A stretch of DNA of 64,000 nucleotides from Halalkalibacter urbisdiaboli (GTDB lineage Bacteria > Bacillota > Bacilli > Bacillales > Bacillaceae_D): assembly GCF_002156385.1 (NCBI RefSeq), contig NZ_MVJM01000001.1, positions 1,099,839 to 1,163,838 of the forward strand, given 5' to 3'. The notes under the pieces were generated by a model, which had not been told where the DNA came from, did no database searches, and saw only the letters and a program-made list of their open reading frames with translations. This document shows positions 8,432-17,111 of the stretch, piece by piece (the first letter of the stretch is position 1; each line of letters opens with the position of its first letter). The position numbers and the translations under genes are program-made.

Positions 8432-8932
8432 TTAAAGAAATAAAACCATATGCTCTTCATCATAATATGTATTATCAAATTTCAATGCTCTTTTCTCTTT
8501 TCCAATTACCTCAAACCCACTAGAAGTATACAACTTTTTAGCAGGAACATTAGTTGTTACAACAGTTAAATAAATTTGCTCAATGCTTTCTAGATTATAT
8601 GCCTTTTCAATTACTTTAGAGATTAGAGCCTTTCCTATTCCATTTCCACGATTTTCTGGTTTGATATACATCGCTACAATATTTGCCCGATGGCTCAACT
8701 TTAATAGTTGCTCCTTTACTAACGTAACAACCCCAACAAGTTGAGACTCTTCGAAAGCACCAAATGTAAATGTGTTTATTGGTGTTTCAAACCTATTTTT
8801 GTACTTTTCTGCTGTTTGGTTTTTTTCCTCTTCATAACTAGATGCAAACGCATACGGACTATTTTGGAGTGCTTCAAGCCTTATAGAAAGATATTCTTCA
8901 GCATCAATTCGATTCAATTGTCTTATTTCCAT
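8432..8932 (-). CDS. GNAT N-acetyltransferase
   Basis: The product is 166 residues from ATG 8932. AAGGGGG sits a good distance before this ATG, so the upstream in-frame start is rejected. The N-terminus MEIRQLNRIDAEEYLSIRLE and the acetyl-CoA loop YIKPENRGNGIGKALISKV (about residues 88-106) are GNAT hallmarks. The KLYTSSGFEVIG segment completes the fold. The substrate is unknown. Confidence 0.85.
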   Translation of the reverse strand: MEIRQLNRIDAEEYLSIRLEALQNSPYAFASSYEEEKNQTAEKYKNRFETPINTFTFGAFEESQLVGVVTLVKEQLLKLSHRANIVAMYIKPENRGNGIGKALISKVIEKAYNLESIEQIYLTVVTTNVPAKKLYTSSGFEVIGKEKRALKFDNTYYDEEHMVLFL

Positions 8933-8995
8933 TTTTATCCCCCTTAGCAAAGTGTATATTACCTAGATTATACAGCATTTAGATTTAGTTCTTGT

Positions 8996-9077
8996 TCAAT
9001 AAAACTGCCTCGTTTGTTGAATAAGAAATTGCCTTGCTTCCTTATTGAAGCAAAGCATCCACAATAACTGAACTGCT
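8996..9077 (-). repeat. Intergenic hairpin repeat, unit j
   Basis: The left edge is AACTGCCTCGTTTGTTGAAT. The hairpin is TTGCTTC paired with GAAGCAA, and a worn right edge is GCATCCACAATAACTGAACT. It is the last unit seen; none was found beyond about 9.1 kb. Confidence 0.65.
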
Positions 9078-9242
9078 TATTTTAAGACCTTCCAATCTTC
9101 ATAAGTTTTATCATCAATACCTAAGTTTTTGGTTCTTAACCATTCATCCTTTACACCTTGATTATAAAAATAAGGACCAAGTTCTTTTAATATAAAATCA
9201 AGTAGGAGCTGCCTTTCGACAACTCCTTGTTCCCCGGTACAT
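9077..9242 (-). pseudogene. Remnant of a DUF2164-like gene
   Basis: An open frame of about 55 codons ends at 9077 and encodes LLLDFILKELGPYFYNQGVK, a block I associate with the small DUF2164 family. The frame has no start codon and is closed upstream by a stop at about 9246, so the N-terminal half is missing. The loss coincides with the left copy of the 32-bp direct repeat. Confidence 0.5.
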
Positions 9243-9250
9243 CTTTAAAA

Positions 9251-9282
9251 TAAACTGTACGACTTTATTTCAAAGCCACAAC
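9251..9282. repeat. Direct repeat, left copy
   Basis: TAAACNGTACGACTTTATTT followed by CAAANCCACAAC matches the copy at 12421-12452 at 30 of 32 positions. The two copies bracket the MocR regulator and the EamA exporter. Confidence 0.7.
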
Positions 9283-9393
9283 TCTGAACTCGGCTTTTTA
9301 TTAAACCGTATGAGAAACCACATTTTCAAAAGTGTAGATTAACTTACCTTGTACACAACTACTTGCGAGTTTTGTTTATTATAATTATTTACT

Positions 9394-10800
9394 TCATTTA
9401 ATTAAAGCTTTAAGTATTAAAATTCCTTTCTCCATTTCTTCAAAGTTGGGATAGGCGAAGGAAAGTCGAATTGTTGATTTATTATCATTGTAGATAAATC
9501 CTGGATTTATTAATACTCCCTTACTTATTGATCGCTTAAATAACTTTCTCATATTTATACTTTTGCTAAAAGTGACCCATATAAAAAAACCACCTTGAGG
9601 TTTTGTCCATGTTGCGTATTCAGATAAATGAGTTTGGAGTAAAGTAAGTAAAAAATCTCGTTTCTTTTTTAGGAATGAGCGAGTCCTAATTAAATGGTCC
9701 TCGTATAAACCTGAGGATAATAATTCTTTCACTAGTACTTGCGGTAAATAACTAGAACCATAATCGATTTGCATTCTTAAGTCGCTAAGACGTTTTACAA
9801 CGTCTTCTGGACCAACTAACCAGCCGATTCGGAGACCAGCTGCAATAGATTTTGAAAAACTTCCTACATATAAAACTTGTCCTTGTTTATCAAAAGTTTT
9901 TATAGGGAAAGGGCTTGGTTCATCGATCCATAGATCCCTATAAATATCATCCTCAATGATGGGTAATTGATAGTATTGGCACGTTTCAATAAGAAGTTTC
10001 CTTTTCTTAAGAGACATAATTGTGCTAGTTGGATTTTGATAAGTAGGATTTACATATAAAGCTGACAGGTTATTTATTATCTTTTGTTGTGTAAGCTCTT
10101 CTATGTTAAGACCATCATTATCTATAGAAATAGGTTTTAGGTTCATTCCGGTTGAACGAAATAAGTTTAATGAATAAATGTAAGATGGGTTTTCAATAAA
10201 TATCGTAGAACCTTTTTTAAGTATACCAATGGAAATTAGCTTAATCGCCTGTAAAGCTCCTGACACAATTAGAATGTTAGAGGGAGAGGCATGTATTCCT
10301 TGTTTTCTTAGATATATGCTCATTTCTTTTCTTAATTCTAAATCTCCGTAACCATCTCCATAACCGAATTCAGGTAATTTATTAAAAGCTCTATTAGCAG
10401 CTTCAGCTATTTCGATATGCGGAAATAAATCAGAACCTAACTCACCTTTACATAATTGGATGATGTCCTTTTTTGTTTCAAGTTCATTAATGGTTTGTAC
10501 AGTATTATCACTTGGAGGATGTAGTGCCCACTTGGATAAATCATGCCAATCGGGTGGTGAAAATGCGTTCAATAATGACCATTTATTATTTACAATATAA
10601 ACTCCACTTCCAATTCTTCCTTCTAGTAACCCTTCAGATTTTAAGATTTCAATTGCTGTAATAACTGTACTTCTATTTACGTTAAACTTTTCCGAAAGTT
10701 CTCTTTGAGTAGGAATTTTACTCCCGACTGACCATTCCCCGCGTAGAATTTTTTCTCTTATTGTTTGAACAATTTGGAGGTAACGTGGTATTTTGCCCAA
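9394..10800 (-). CDS. MocR-type GntR regulator with aminotransferase-like domain
   Basis: The 468-residue protein combines an N-terminal GntR winged helix (about residues 5-75, with GEWSVGSKIPTQRELSEKF and VNRSTVITAIEIL) with a fold-type I aminotransferase domain. The PLP lysine lies in VGSFSKSIAAGLRIGW near residue 315. MocR regulators such as GabR and PdxR bind DNA and use PLP to sense an amine or vitamin B6 compound. The gene is divergent from an EamA exporter, which is a common arrangement for a regulator and its target. No PLP biosynthesis or GABA genes are adjacent, so the ligand is unknown. Confidence 0.88.
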   Translation of the reverse strand: MGKIPRYLQIVQTIREKILRGEWSVGSKIPTQRELSEKFNVNRSTVITAIEILKSEGLLEGRIGSGVYIVNNKWSLLNAFSPPDWHDLSKWALHPPSDNTVQTINELETKKDIIQLCKGELGSDLFPHIEIAEAANRAFNKLPEFGYGDGYGDLELRKEMSIYLRKQGIHASPSNILIVSGALQAIKLISIGILKKGSTIFIENPSYIYSLNLFRSTGMNLKPISIDNDGLNIEELTQQKIINNLSALYVNPTYQNPTSTIMSLKKRKLLIETCQYYQLPIIEDDIYRDLWIDEPSPFPIKTFDKQGQVLYVGSFSKSIAAGLRIGWLVGPEDVVKRLSDLRMQIDYGSSYLPQVLVKELLSSGLYEDHLIRTRSFLKKKRDFLLTLLQTHLSEYATWTKPQGGFFIWVTFSKSINMRKLFKRSISKGVLINPGFIYNDNKSTIRLSFAYPNFEEMEKGILILKALIK

Positions 10801-10989
10801 AAGAAATAACCTCCTAAAGAATATTTATAAAATTTGTTGGTTTTTTTTCTTTGTAATTGGTTGGAGAATTTTAACATCTAATATATTACTATAAATTTGA
10901 AAATAGTTCCAATTTAGGAGAGTTACCTTCTTATGTAGATAAATCGGCATTACATTCTATTTAATAACAACTCTTTTAGATTCTTGTTT

Positions 10990-11139
10990 ATGTTAGTAAG
11001 TCATTATGTAAGTCCATTTGAGAAAGGAATAGGTGATAAGCCTGGTATTAGATCAGTTATTTTAATTGATTTCCAACCAACTGTTGTAGCAGATGTTAAT
11101 GATAGCAACAATAAACCAGACACTTTAGTAATGACATAA
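10990..11139 (+). CDS. Possible 49-residue protein or gene remnant
   Basis: A frame from ATG 10990 to TAA 11139 encodes a soluble-looking peptide containing PFEKGIGDKPGIRSVILIDF. It has no clear ribosome binding site and is open upstream to about 10935, so it may be the tail of a lost gene. It is followed by a hairpin with a T run (11146-11174). No family is recognised. Confidence 0.3.
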   Translation: MLVSHYVSPFEKGIGDKPGIRSVILIDFQPTVVADVNDSNNKPDTLVMT

Positions 11140-11145
11140 TAAATA

Positions 11146-11174
11146 AAGAAGTCCACATTCGGGCTTCTTTTTTA
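11146..11174 (+). terminator. Rho-independent terminator
   Basis: AGAAGTCC and GGGCTTCT form a stem around ACATTC and are followed by TTTTTT. It would end transcription of the small frame upstream and lies immediately before the exporter ribosome binding site. Confidence 0.65.
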
Positions 11175-11189
11175 GAATTGAGGGATTTT

Positions 11190-12119
11190 ATGAATTGGAG
11201 AGTTTTTACAGCGTATAGTGTAACAATTATTTTATGGGGCTCTGCGTTTCCAGGAATTAAATTAGGGCTAGAATCATTTAGTGCGGAGCACCTCTCTGCA
11301 TTAAGGCTATTTATAGGAGCGTTTGCGTTAATTATTTTTGCTATTATCAAGAAGATTCAGTTTCCAGATATACGAGATGTACCTGTTATCTTTTTATTAG
11401 GTTTTTTAGGTTTTACTGTTTATCATACAGCATTAAGTTTCGGAGAAAATGATGTTACAGCTGGTGCCGCCAGCTTGTTAGTCACGATGACTCCTATTTT
11501 TTCAGCTATTTTAGCAACAGTGTTTTTAAAAGAAAAATATTCAAAAATAGGGTGGTTAGGATCAATCATTGCTTTATTAGGGGTAGCTATGATTTCCTTC
11601 GGAATGGAGGGTCCGATATCAGTTTTAGCAGTGGGGGCATTATTGATTTTGATAGCTGCATTAGGTGAGAGTTTTTATTTTGTTTTTCAAACTAAATATT
11701 TAGAAAAATACGGATTCCTCCCCTTCACTGTTTACACAATTGTTGCTGGTTCTCTATTTATGGTGTTCTTCTTACCTGGAACAGTGGCAGAAATATCGGA
11801 TGCTTCAGTATCCGATATTTCTGCAATTGTATATTTAGGTTTATTTCCCACAGTAATTCCATATTTTGCACTAGCCTATGTCACCTCAAAAGTAGGTGCA
11901 TCAGAAGCCACTAGTTCGTTGTATTTGACACCGGTAGTAGCACTTCTTATTTCATGGCTTATATTAAGTGAAATTCCAACTTTGCTAGCCTTAGTAGGAG
12001 GAGCTTTGACATTAATAGGTGTCAGTTTATCAAGCTTAAAAATAGGGAGTGACGATTCAATAAGAGTTAATAAAAAGCTACGTAATTTAAAAGAACAAAA
12101 TCAAGGTGAAAAGGTGTGA
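11190..12119 (+). CDS. EamA/DMT-family exporter
   Basis: A 309-residue drug/metabolite transporter superfamily permease with about ten hydrophobic segments in two EamA repeats. The first repeat begins AYSVTIILWGSAFPGIKLGL and the second includes LLILIAALGESFYFVFQTKY. The C-terminal tail is charged (KKLRNLKEQNQGEKV). ATG 11190 is chosen because GAGGG precedes it; the in-frame TTG at 11178 would include that site. Members export amino acids, nucleotides or toxic metabolites. Regulation by the divergent MocR gene is inferred from position. Confidence 0.85.
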   Translation: MNWRVFTAYSVTIILWGSAFPGIKLGLESFSAEHLSALRLFIGAFALIIFAIIKKIQFPDIRDVPVIFLLGFLGFTVYHTALSFGENDVTAGAASLLVTMTPIFSAILATVFLKEKYSKIGWLGSIIALLGVAMISFGMEGPISVLAVGALLILIAALGESFYFVFQTKYLEKYGFLPFTVYTIVAGSLFMVFFLPGTVAEISDASVSDISAIVYLGLFPTVIPYFALAYVTSKVGASEATSSLYLTPVVALLISWLILSEIPTLLALVGGALTLIGVSLSSLKIGSDDSIRVNKKLRNLKEQNQGEKV

Positions 12120-12463
12120 CTTTTTCGCTCCTACTAACTATATAGGACTTTATGTTAAAGAAATAAGAACTTTTTTAGCTTTACAAAAATTCCATCGTTC
12201 ATAAAGACTCAATGTGGAACTATTTGGACTCAAGTTATTATGTTCCAAAAATAGGTAGATTCGACTCACGATGTTGGTTTGGAATAAAGTTTAATCAAAA
12301 GCTTCCACAGAACCTTGATATACAAAAGAGCGTGTTTTTAAAAAGTTTAATCAAACACGCTCTTATTAATTCTTATTGGATTATTCTTTATAAAAAAGTT
12401 TGATAAAAAATCCAAAGGAGTAAACAGTACGACTTTATTTCAAACCCACAACCTAAGCATTTT
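12120..12463. other. Gene-free stretch with a 12-bp inverted repeat
   Basis: The stem AAGAGCGTGTTT (12326-12337) pairs perfectly with AAACACGCTCTT (12353-12364), followed by ATT; it may terminate the exporter transcript. The 63-codon frame across this region has no ribosome binding site and is not supported. The right copy of the 32-bp direct repeat is at 12421. Confidence 0.5.
12421..12452. repeat. Direct repeat, right copy
   Basis: It matches the copy at 9251-9282 at 30 of 32 bases, in the same orientation. It ends about 10 bases before the stop codon of the esterase gene. Confidence 0.7.
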
Positions 12464-13612
12464 TTAAAGCGCGCCGTAAATCACATTCCGTAATCTTGGC
12501 TGTTGAAACGCTTCAAAGTTTGGTAGCATTTGCTGCATATAAACGGCCGATAGTTTCTCTTTAGGATCAATCAGCACCCATGTTCCAGCTAAGCCCGACC
12601 ACCCAAATTCACCAATCGAACTGTTAATTCCTGCTTCTGCTGGATCTATCATGGTTCTTACCCCTAAACCGTAACCATAACCCTTTAGGTAATCCCAATT
12701 ATAATACTGTTTTTGTTCAGCTGTTAGATGGTTTGTAGCCATTAATTGTATCGTCTTTGAACCGATAATCCGGGTCCCGTTGAACTCTCCCCCGTTTGCT
12801 AGCATATGGGCAAATCGACCGTAATCCCCTAACGTCGATAACAAACCCGCTCCCCCTGATTCAAACGTCGCGTTCGGCTGAAATTCCTCATCCAGCGTTT
12901 CATTTTTGATTAAGCTTCCGTCCTCTTCACGGTTATAAATGGAAGCAAGGCGATGTTTTTTATTTTCTGGGAGAGTAAAAAACGTATCTCGCATTCCGAG
13001 CGGCTTCAAGATTTCCTCGTCTAAAAATTCACCAAGTGTCTTTCCAGATACCACTTCAATCAATGCTCCTAGTACATCATGACTAAAACCATAACGCCAC
13101 TGGGTCCCAGGATCGAATGCTAACGGAATCGAAGCAAGTAATTTTGATAAATCCCGTGACGTAGAATTTTTACGTTGCGTCTCGTTCAACTCACCGAGCG
13201 CCTTTGCAATCTGTCGTTCTGTTGGATTGCCATCTCCAGGATACGTTAAACCTGATGTCATCGTAAACAGGTCTCTCACGGTTATTGATCGTGATGCCGG
13301 TGATGCATCTGCTTCACTCCGATATACGTGAGGATCCTTGAATTCTGGTAAGTACGCCTCTAATGGATCATTGAGCAAAAATAACCCACGCTCATACAAC
13401 ATCAGTGCAGCCGTACATGTCACTACCTTAGTCATCGAGTAAATTCTGAAAATCGTATCTTTCCCTATCGGAAGTTGAGATTCCTTATCTGCATAACCTA
13501 CATAATCCTCAAATACGGTCTTTCCTTGATGCATGACCGCTAAGGAATTTCCTGCAGGACCTTTTTCGACAAAGCTTCTTAACAATGGCTGAAGTTTTTT
13601 TGAAGATTCCAA
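12464..13612 (-). CDS. Serine hydrolase of the beta-lactamase/class C-like esterase family
   Basis: The 382-residue protein has the beta-lactamase fold of EstB-like esterases and penicillin-binding protein 4*-like enzymes. The nucleophile motif SxxK is S59-M-T-K62 in FRIYSMTKVVT. The second motif is likely the tyrosine in QWRYGFSHDVLG near residue 192, and a third block is GWSGLAGTWVLID close to the C-terminus. There is no signal peptide, which argues for a cytoplasmic esterase rather than a true resistance enzyme. Confidence 0.85.
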   Translation of the reverse strand: MESSKKLQPLLRSFVEKGPAGNSLAVMHQGKTVFEDYVGYADKESQLPIGKDTIFRIYSMTKVVTCTAALMLYERGLFLLNDPLEAYLPEFKDPHVYRSEADASPASRSITVRDLFTMTSGLTYPGDGNPTERQIAKALGELNETQRKNSTSRDLSKLLASIPLAFDPGTQWRYGFSHDVLGALIEVVSGKTLGEFLDEEILKPLGMRDTFFTLPENKKHRLASIYNREEDGSLIKNETLDEEFQPNATFESGGAGLLSTLGDYGRFAHMLANGGEFNGTRIIGSKTIQLMATNHLTAEQKQYYNWDYLKGYGYGLGVRTMIDPAEAGINSSIGEFGWSGLAGTWVLIDPKEKLSAVYMQQMLPNFEAFQQPRLRNVIYGAL

Positions 13613-13896
13613 AGCCTATTCCTCCTTTAAGAGAGCGTGAGCATAGGGACAGTTCTTATGCTTCCTCGTTCGAAAAAAAGCGAGAGAACCGTCCCCTTGC
13701 TTGCCTTTCCTTGCTTCCCGTCTTTGTACTGATTATATGCTACGATACTTGCTTATATTTATATATTACATTAATTTGGTTAATCTTGAAAAAAAATCAA
13801 AAAATGATAACCCCATTATTCTTAGTCGTTAGAAGATAGGCACCATTTAAAAAGCCCTCATTATTAAATTTTCTTTTTCGGAAGCCAACAAGATAA
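13613..13896. repeat. Intergenic region with inverted GGGACGGTTCTC-type repeats
   Basis: Two divergent copies, AGGGACAGTTCTTATGCTTC (13646-13665) and GAGAACCGTCCCCTTGC (13683-13699), face each other around a CCTCG/CGAG stem. The same core recurs at 29.1, 30.9, 35.3, 35.8, 37.0 and 43.0 kb. The remaining bases hold no gene that I can support. Confidence 0.6.
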
Positions 13897-13932
13897 AAAA
13901 CGGGCAGTGCCAATGTGGCGACCACCCGCTCT
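13897..13932 (-). terminator. Terminator of the PL11 lyase gene
   Basis: On the minus strand AGCGGGTGGTCGCCAC pairs imperfectly with GGCACTGCCCG and is followed by TTTTTT. It lies 20-60 bases after the lyase stop codon. Confidence 0.75.
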
Positions 13933-13953
13933 CCCAAACATTTGCAGAATTCT

Positions 13954-16782
13954 TTAGTTAATGACATTCAGTGAGTCACTACCAATAAGAACACTACCAT
14001 TATCTAGATAAGCTCTAGCTTCTACCTCAAAAACACCACCGTTTTGACTTTTGATTGCTTGAATGACTTCTTGTCTATCAAACATCGCATGTATCTTATT
14101 ATTAGTATTCGATACTCTCGTTGCAAGAATCGTAGAACCATTCACGTTTAACTGAACATTATTCGTCGGCTCCGCTGTGGCCATACCTACATCTATGATG
14201 ACTTGCAGGGAGTGATCCCCACCGTTGGAATTTAGGTTTAAGGTTTCGGGCGTAATGTTGACACTTGCATTTATCTTTTCTCCCAAGTAGATAGAAGGAA
14301 TTGGCGGTTCCTTCATATCGTGTCCGAGGAAGAAGCCAGTGTGCGGTGGTTGATTATAGCCGCTGTTCTGCCATGCGATGCTTAATCGATAAATAGGATC
14401 ATGCATCAAGGTATAGATGCGATGTTCGGTGAAGTCTGTTGTCGTATAAAGCCGCAGTGCGTCGCTGTCTCCCACTCTCCAAATCACTTCTTCGCGCCAA
14501 TCTCCTAAAATATCAGCTTGAAGGGTAGGATTCCCTTTTGAGCTATTATTCGAAAAGGCGCCTTCTGCCGTTAGTAAATTGACGGTTTCATTATTTTCAT
14601 AATCCCACTTACTAATCGTCCCTTCGGCTTCAATTCCCCAATCTACCCAGTTATGGTCGAGAAGCTCACGAAGCAAGTCACCGTCCCACCAAATCCCATA
14701 ATTGATTGAGGACGGCATAGCATCGGTTATGACCTCACCGCTAGCTGAGCGTACACCTGTCGCCCTGTCATCTGGTCCTTTAGTTGGCGGAATAGCAGCC
14801 CACATTTCGGCTCCTTCATACCTTGGATCAATATCTGCTGCCATTCCTCTTCCGGTGTCTTTGTTTGTCACCACTCCCCAGATCAATTCACCGGTAGCGG
14901 CATCGCGTAACGTAGCCCCGTATTGTCCCCATTCATGCGCTTGGAAAAACTCCAAGCCAGGTCTATTCGGATCAAGATCACTCAGATGATTTGCATCTCC
15001 GTGTCCCCATCCCGTCGTATACAGTCCAGTTCCGTCGTCATCGACAGCCATTGCACCGAAGATCACTTCATCCTTGCCATCTCCGTCCACATCACCGACA
15101 CTTAGGCTGTGATTTCCTTGTCCGGCATACCCTTCATTACCCGGTTCGTCACTGTCGAATGTCCATAATTTTGTTAATTCTCCATCTCTAAAGTTATAAG
15201 CGGCAAGCACTGTCCTTGTGTAATACCCGCGACTCATGACCAAACTTGGTCTCTCCCCGTCAAGGTAAGCAATGCCCGCTAGAAAACGATCGACACGATT
15301 CCCGTAGCAGTCGCCCCAATCGCAAGCATCGCCTCTTGGCGGATCATAGTCGACTGTATCAAGCGCCTTGCCCGTTTCCCCGTCAAAAACAGTCAAATAT
15401 TCCGGACCGTCTAAAATATAGCCGCCTTCATTACGGTAATCGGCATTCGGATCCCCTATGACTTTACCTGCACCATCCACTGTACCATCGGCAGTTTTCA
15501 TCGCAACCTCAGCCTTACCATCACCGTCCAGGTCATACACCATAAACTGAGTATAGTGAGCGCCCGCACGAATATTTTTACCTAATCCGATCCGCCACAG
15601 CAGAGTACCGTCGAGTTTATAAGCATCGATAAAAACTTCATCAGTCATGCCTGGTTGGGAATTATCTTTGGCATTATTCGGTTCCCATTTCAGCACGATT
15701 TCGTACTCTCCGTCACCATCCAAATCGCCGACGCTCGCATCATTTGCAAAGTAGTCCAGCGGTGGCGGGGGAATCACAATGTCTTCCATTTCGTGTAGAA
15801 GTTCTCCATCGAGGTACGTCCGGATGTGCCTATCAGACACCTCAATCTTAATATCGTACCAGCGGCCAGTTTCGATGCTGCCAGGAACAGTTTCGCTTAC
15901 GACCGTTCTCGCACCTTTGGTCGCCTTCTGGATCGCGTGTTGACTATTGCCCCAACCACCAAGGTTGAGCCAGTAATAATTATCACTATCTTGAACGCCA
16001 AACAAAATCAACATTCCTTCAGACCCGTCGTTTTTCTTGGCCCGCAATTCAAGTGTATAATCGCTCCAATCTACACTTCCGGCTGATGCCCAGACTTCGG
16101 TGTCATTACTAGTTTGCTTGTAGACACCGTCTTCCTCCACCCATGTTCCGTTGAATACATCCCACTCATCAGTAGAACCGTCTGAGAAATCGTCAGCAAA
16201 CAAAGTCTCACCGTTGCTCGTGACTTTCACATCATCGTACTCCACTTGAGTAGCCCATGAACCCATACCTATTTTCCCGGTGATGTTTTCAGGGATTTCT
16301 TCAATTTCATCATCAGTTTCCACTTTCGGTTTTTGCAATGGAATATCCATATAATTTTGAGCCCAAACACTCACAGCTTCAGACGGAGACTGCTCCTCTC
16401 CGTTTACGATTGCACGTACAAAATAACTGGAATTTTCATTGCCCTCAGTGTCCAAAAAGTTTGTGCTTGATGTTATCGGGGCTTCATTAATTTTTTCGTT
16501 ATTCCGGTAAAGATTAAAAGAAATATCTTTCGGATCAGTGCCCAACAGGCGCCATCCCACATAGACACCCTCATCCGTTTTGACCGCAATAACTCCCCGA
16601 TCCAATCTTTCCATTTGTCGTAGTTTTGTTGCTACAGATGCCCCTTCAGCCGAAGCAGGATTAAACGCTGGACTGTTTAATGGAAATAAAGAAAATAACA
16701 TTACTACTGCCATCAAGATTGATATTCTTTTTACCATTTTTTCAAATGACCTCACTTTCATTTTTTTTAGAAGCATGCCCAA
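13954..16782 (-). CDS. Secreted rhamnogalacturonan lyase, PL11 (YesW/YesX-like)
   Basis: A 942-residue extracellular enzyme that cleaves the rhamnogalacturonan I backbone of pectin by beta-elimination. A signal peptide is visible (basic start, then ILMAVVMLFSLFPL). The PL11 start follows (RQMERLDRGVIAVKTDEGVY). The eight-bladed propeller shows repeated calcium-type loops such as YDLDGDGKAEVAMKTADG and GDVDGDGKDEVIFG. An extra beta-sandwich-like segment (about residues 190-335, from VKVTSNGETLFADDFSDGS) is inserted early in the catalytic domain; YesW and YesX are shorter. TTG 16782 follows AAAGGAG at a normal distance. GC content looks higher than in the neighbouring AT-rich genes. Confidence 0.9.
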   Translation of the reverse strand: MGMLLKKMKVRSFEKMVKRISILMAVVMLFSLFPLNSPAFNPASAEGASVATKLRQMERLDRGVIAVKTDEGVYVGWRLLGTDPKDISFNLYRNNEKINEAPITSSTNFLDTEGNENSSYFVRAIVNGEEQSPSEAVSVWAQNYMDIPLQKPKVETDDEIEEIPENITGKIGMGSWATQVEYDDVKVTSNGETLFADDFSDGSTDEWDVFNGTWVEEDGVYKQTSNDTEVWASAGSVDWSDYTLELRAKKNDGSEGMLILFGVQDSDNYYWLNLGGWGNSQHAIQKATKGARTVVSETVPGSIETGRWYDIKIEVSDRHIRTYLDGELLHEMEDIVIPPPPLDYFANDASVGDLDGDGEYEIVLKWEPNNAKDNSQPGMTDEVFIDAYKLDGTLLWRIGLGKNIRAGAHYTQFMVYDLDGDGKAEVAMKTADGTVDGAGKVIGDPNADYRNEGGYILDGPEYLTVFDGETGKALDTVDYDPPRGDACDWGDCYGNRVDRFLAGIAYLDGERPSLVMSRGYYTRTVLAAYNFRDGELTKLWTFDSDEPGNEGYAGQGNHSLSVGDVDGDGKDEVIFGAMAVDDDGTGLYTTGWGHGDANHLSDLDPNRPGLEFFQAHEWGQYGATLRDAATGELIWGVVTNKDTGRGMAADIDPRYEGAEMWAAIPPTKGPDDRATGVRSASGEVITDAMPSSINYGIWWDGDLLRELLDHNWVDWGIEAEGTISKWDYENNETVNLLTAEGAFSNNSSKGNPTLQADILGDWREEVIWRVGDSDALRLYTTTDFTEHRIYTLMHDPIYRLSIAWQNSGYNQPPHTGFFLGHDMKEPPIPSIYLGEKINASVNITPETLNLNSNGGDHSLQVIIDVGMATAEPTNNVQLNVNGSTILATRVSNTNNKIHAMFDRQEVIQAIKSQNGGVFEVEARAYLDNGSVLIGSDSLNVIN

Positions 16783-16880
16783 TAGTGTTGCTCCTTTTCC
16801 TGCTCACTCACCTCCGAATCCTCTAAACCAATACACCGCTTTTAGGCATCGACATATCGGTTGTTAATAGCCCTTTAAGT

Positions 16881-16894
16881 ATAAAGCGCTTACA
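16881..16894 (-). promoter_or_regulatory. Candidate cre (CcpA) site upstream of the PL11 lyase
   Basis: ATAAAGCGCTTACA matches the cre consensus TGWAANCGNTNWCA at 12 of 14 positions. It lies about 100 bases before the lyase start, where CcpA binding would give glucose repression. The rest of 16783-17198 shows only the hairpin at 17112. Confidence 0.5.
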
Positions 16895-17111
16895 TATGAT
16901 GTTATGCATACTCTTCCAAGCTGTAAATCATCATTGTTGATATTCCTTGTCATAACTGATCCTTTCTATTTATAGAGTCATTTTTAAATAATATAATCAA
17001 AAATCGATAAGGATAAAGTGGTATGAATCAAGATGAACACTACTTATTTTACTAAGATCTTAGAAAGTCATTTTCACACGTAGAATGAAAGATGGAGAAG
17101 CGGGTATACTA

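Larger units (their letters stand above)
10801..11189. promoter_or_regulatory. Divergent intergenic region between MocR regulator and EamA exporter
   Basis: This region should contain the promoters of both genes and any MocR operator. It also holds a small open frame with its own terminator. I could not identify a specific direct-repeat operator by eye. Confidence 0.5.

Noticed and set aside
722-9080. Integron attC sites for the hairpin repeats
   Set aside because: The edges are direct repeats and lack the inverted RYYYAAC/GTTRRRY core pair. No integron integrase is visible.
12212-12403. 63-codon plus-strand frame
   Set aside because: It has no ribosome binding site and no protein-like pattern, and it spans a 12-bp inverted repeat.
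14702-16867. Several plus-strand frames opposite the PL11 lyase
   Set aside because: They are reverse-strand shadows of a well-supported gene with higher GC content; none has a start signal or recognisable domain.
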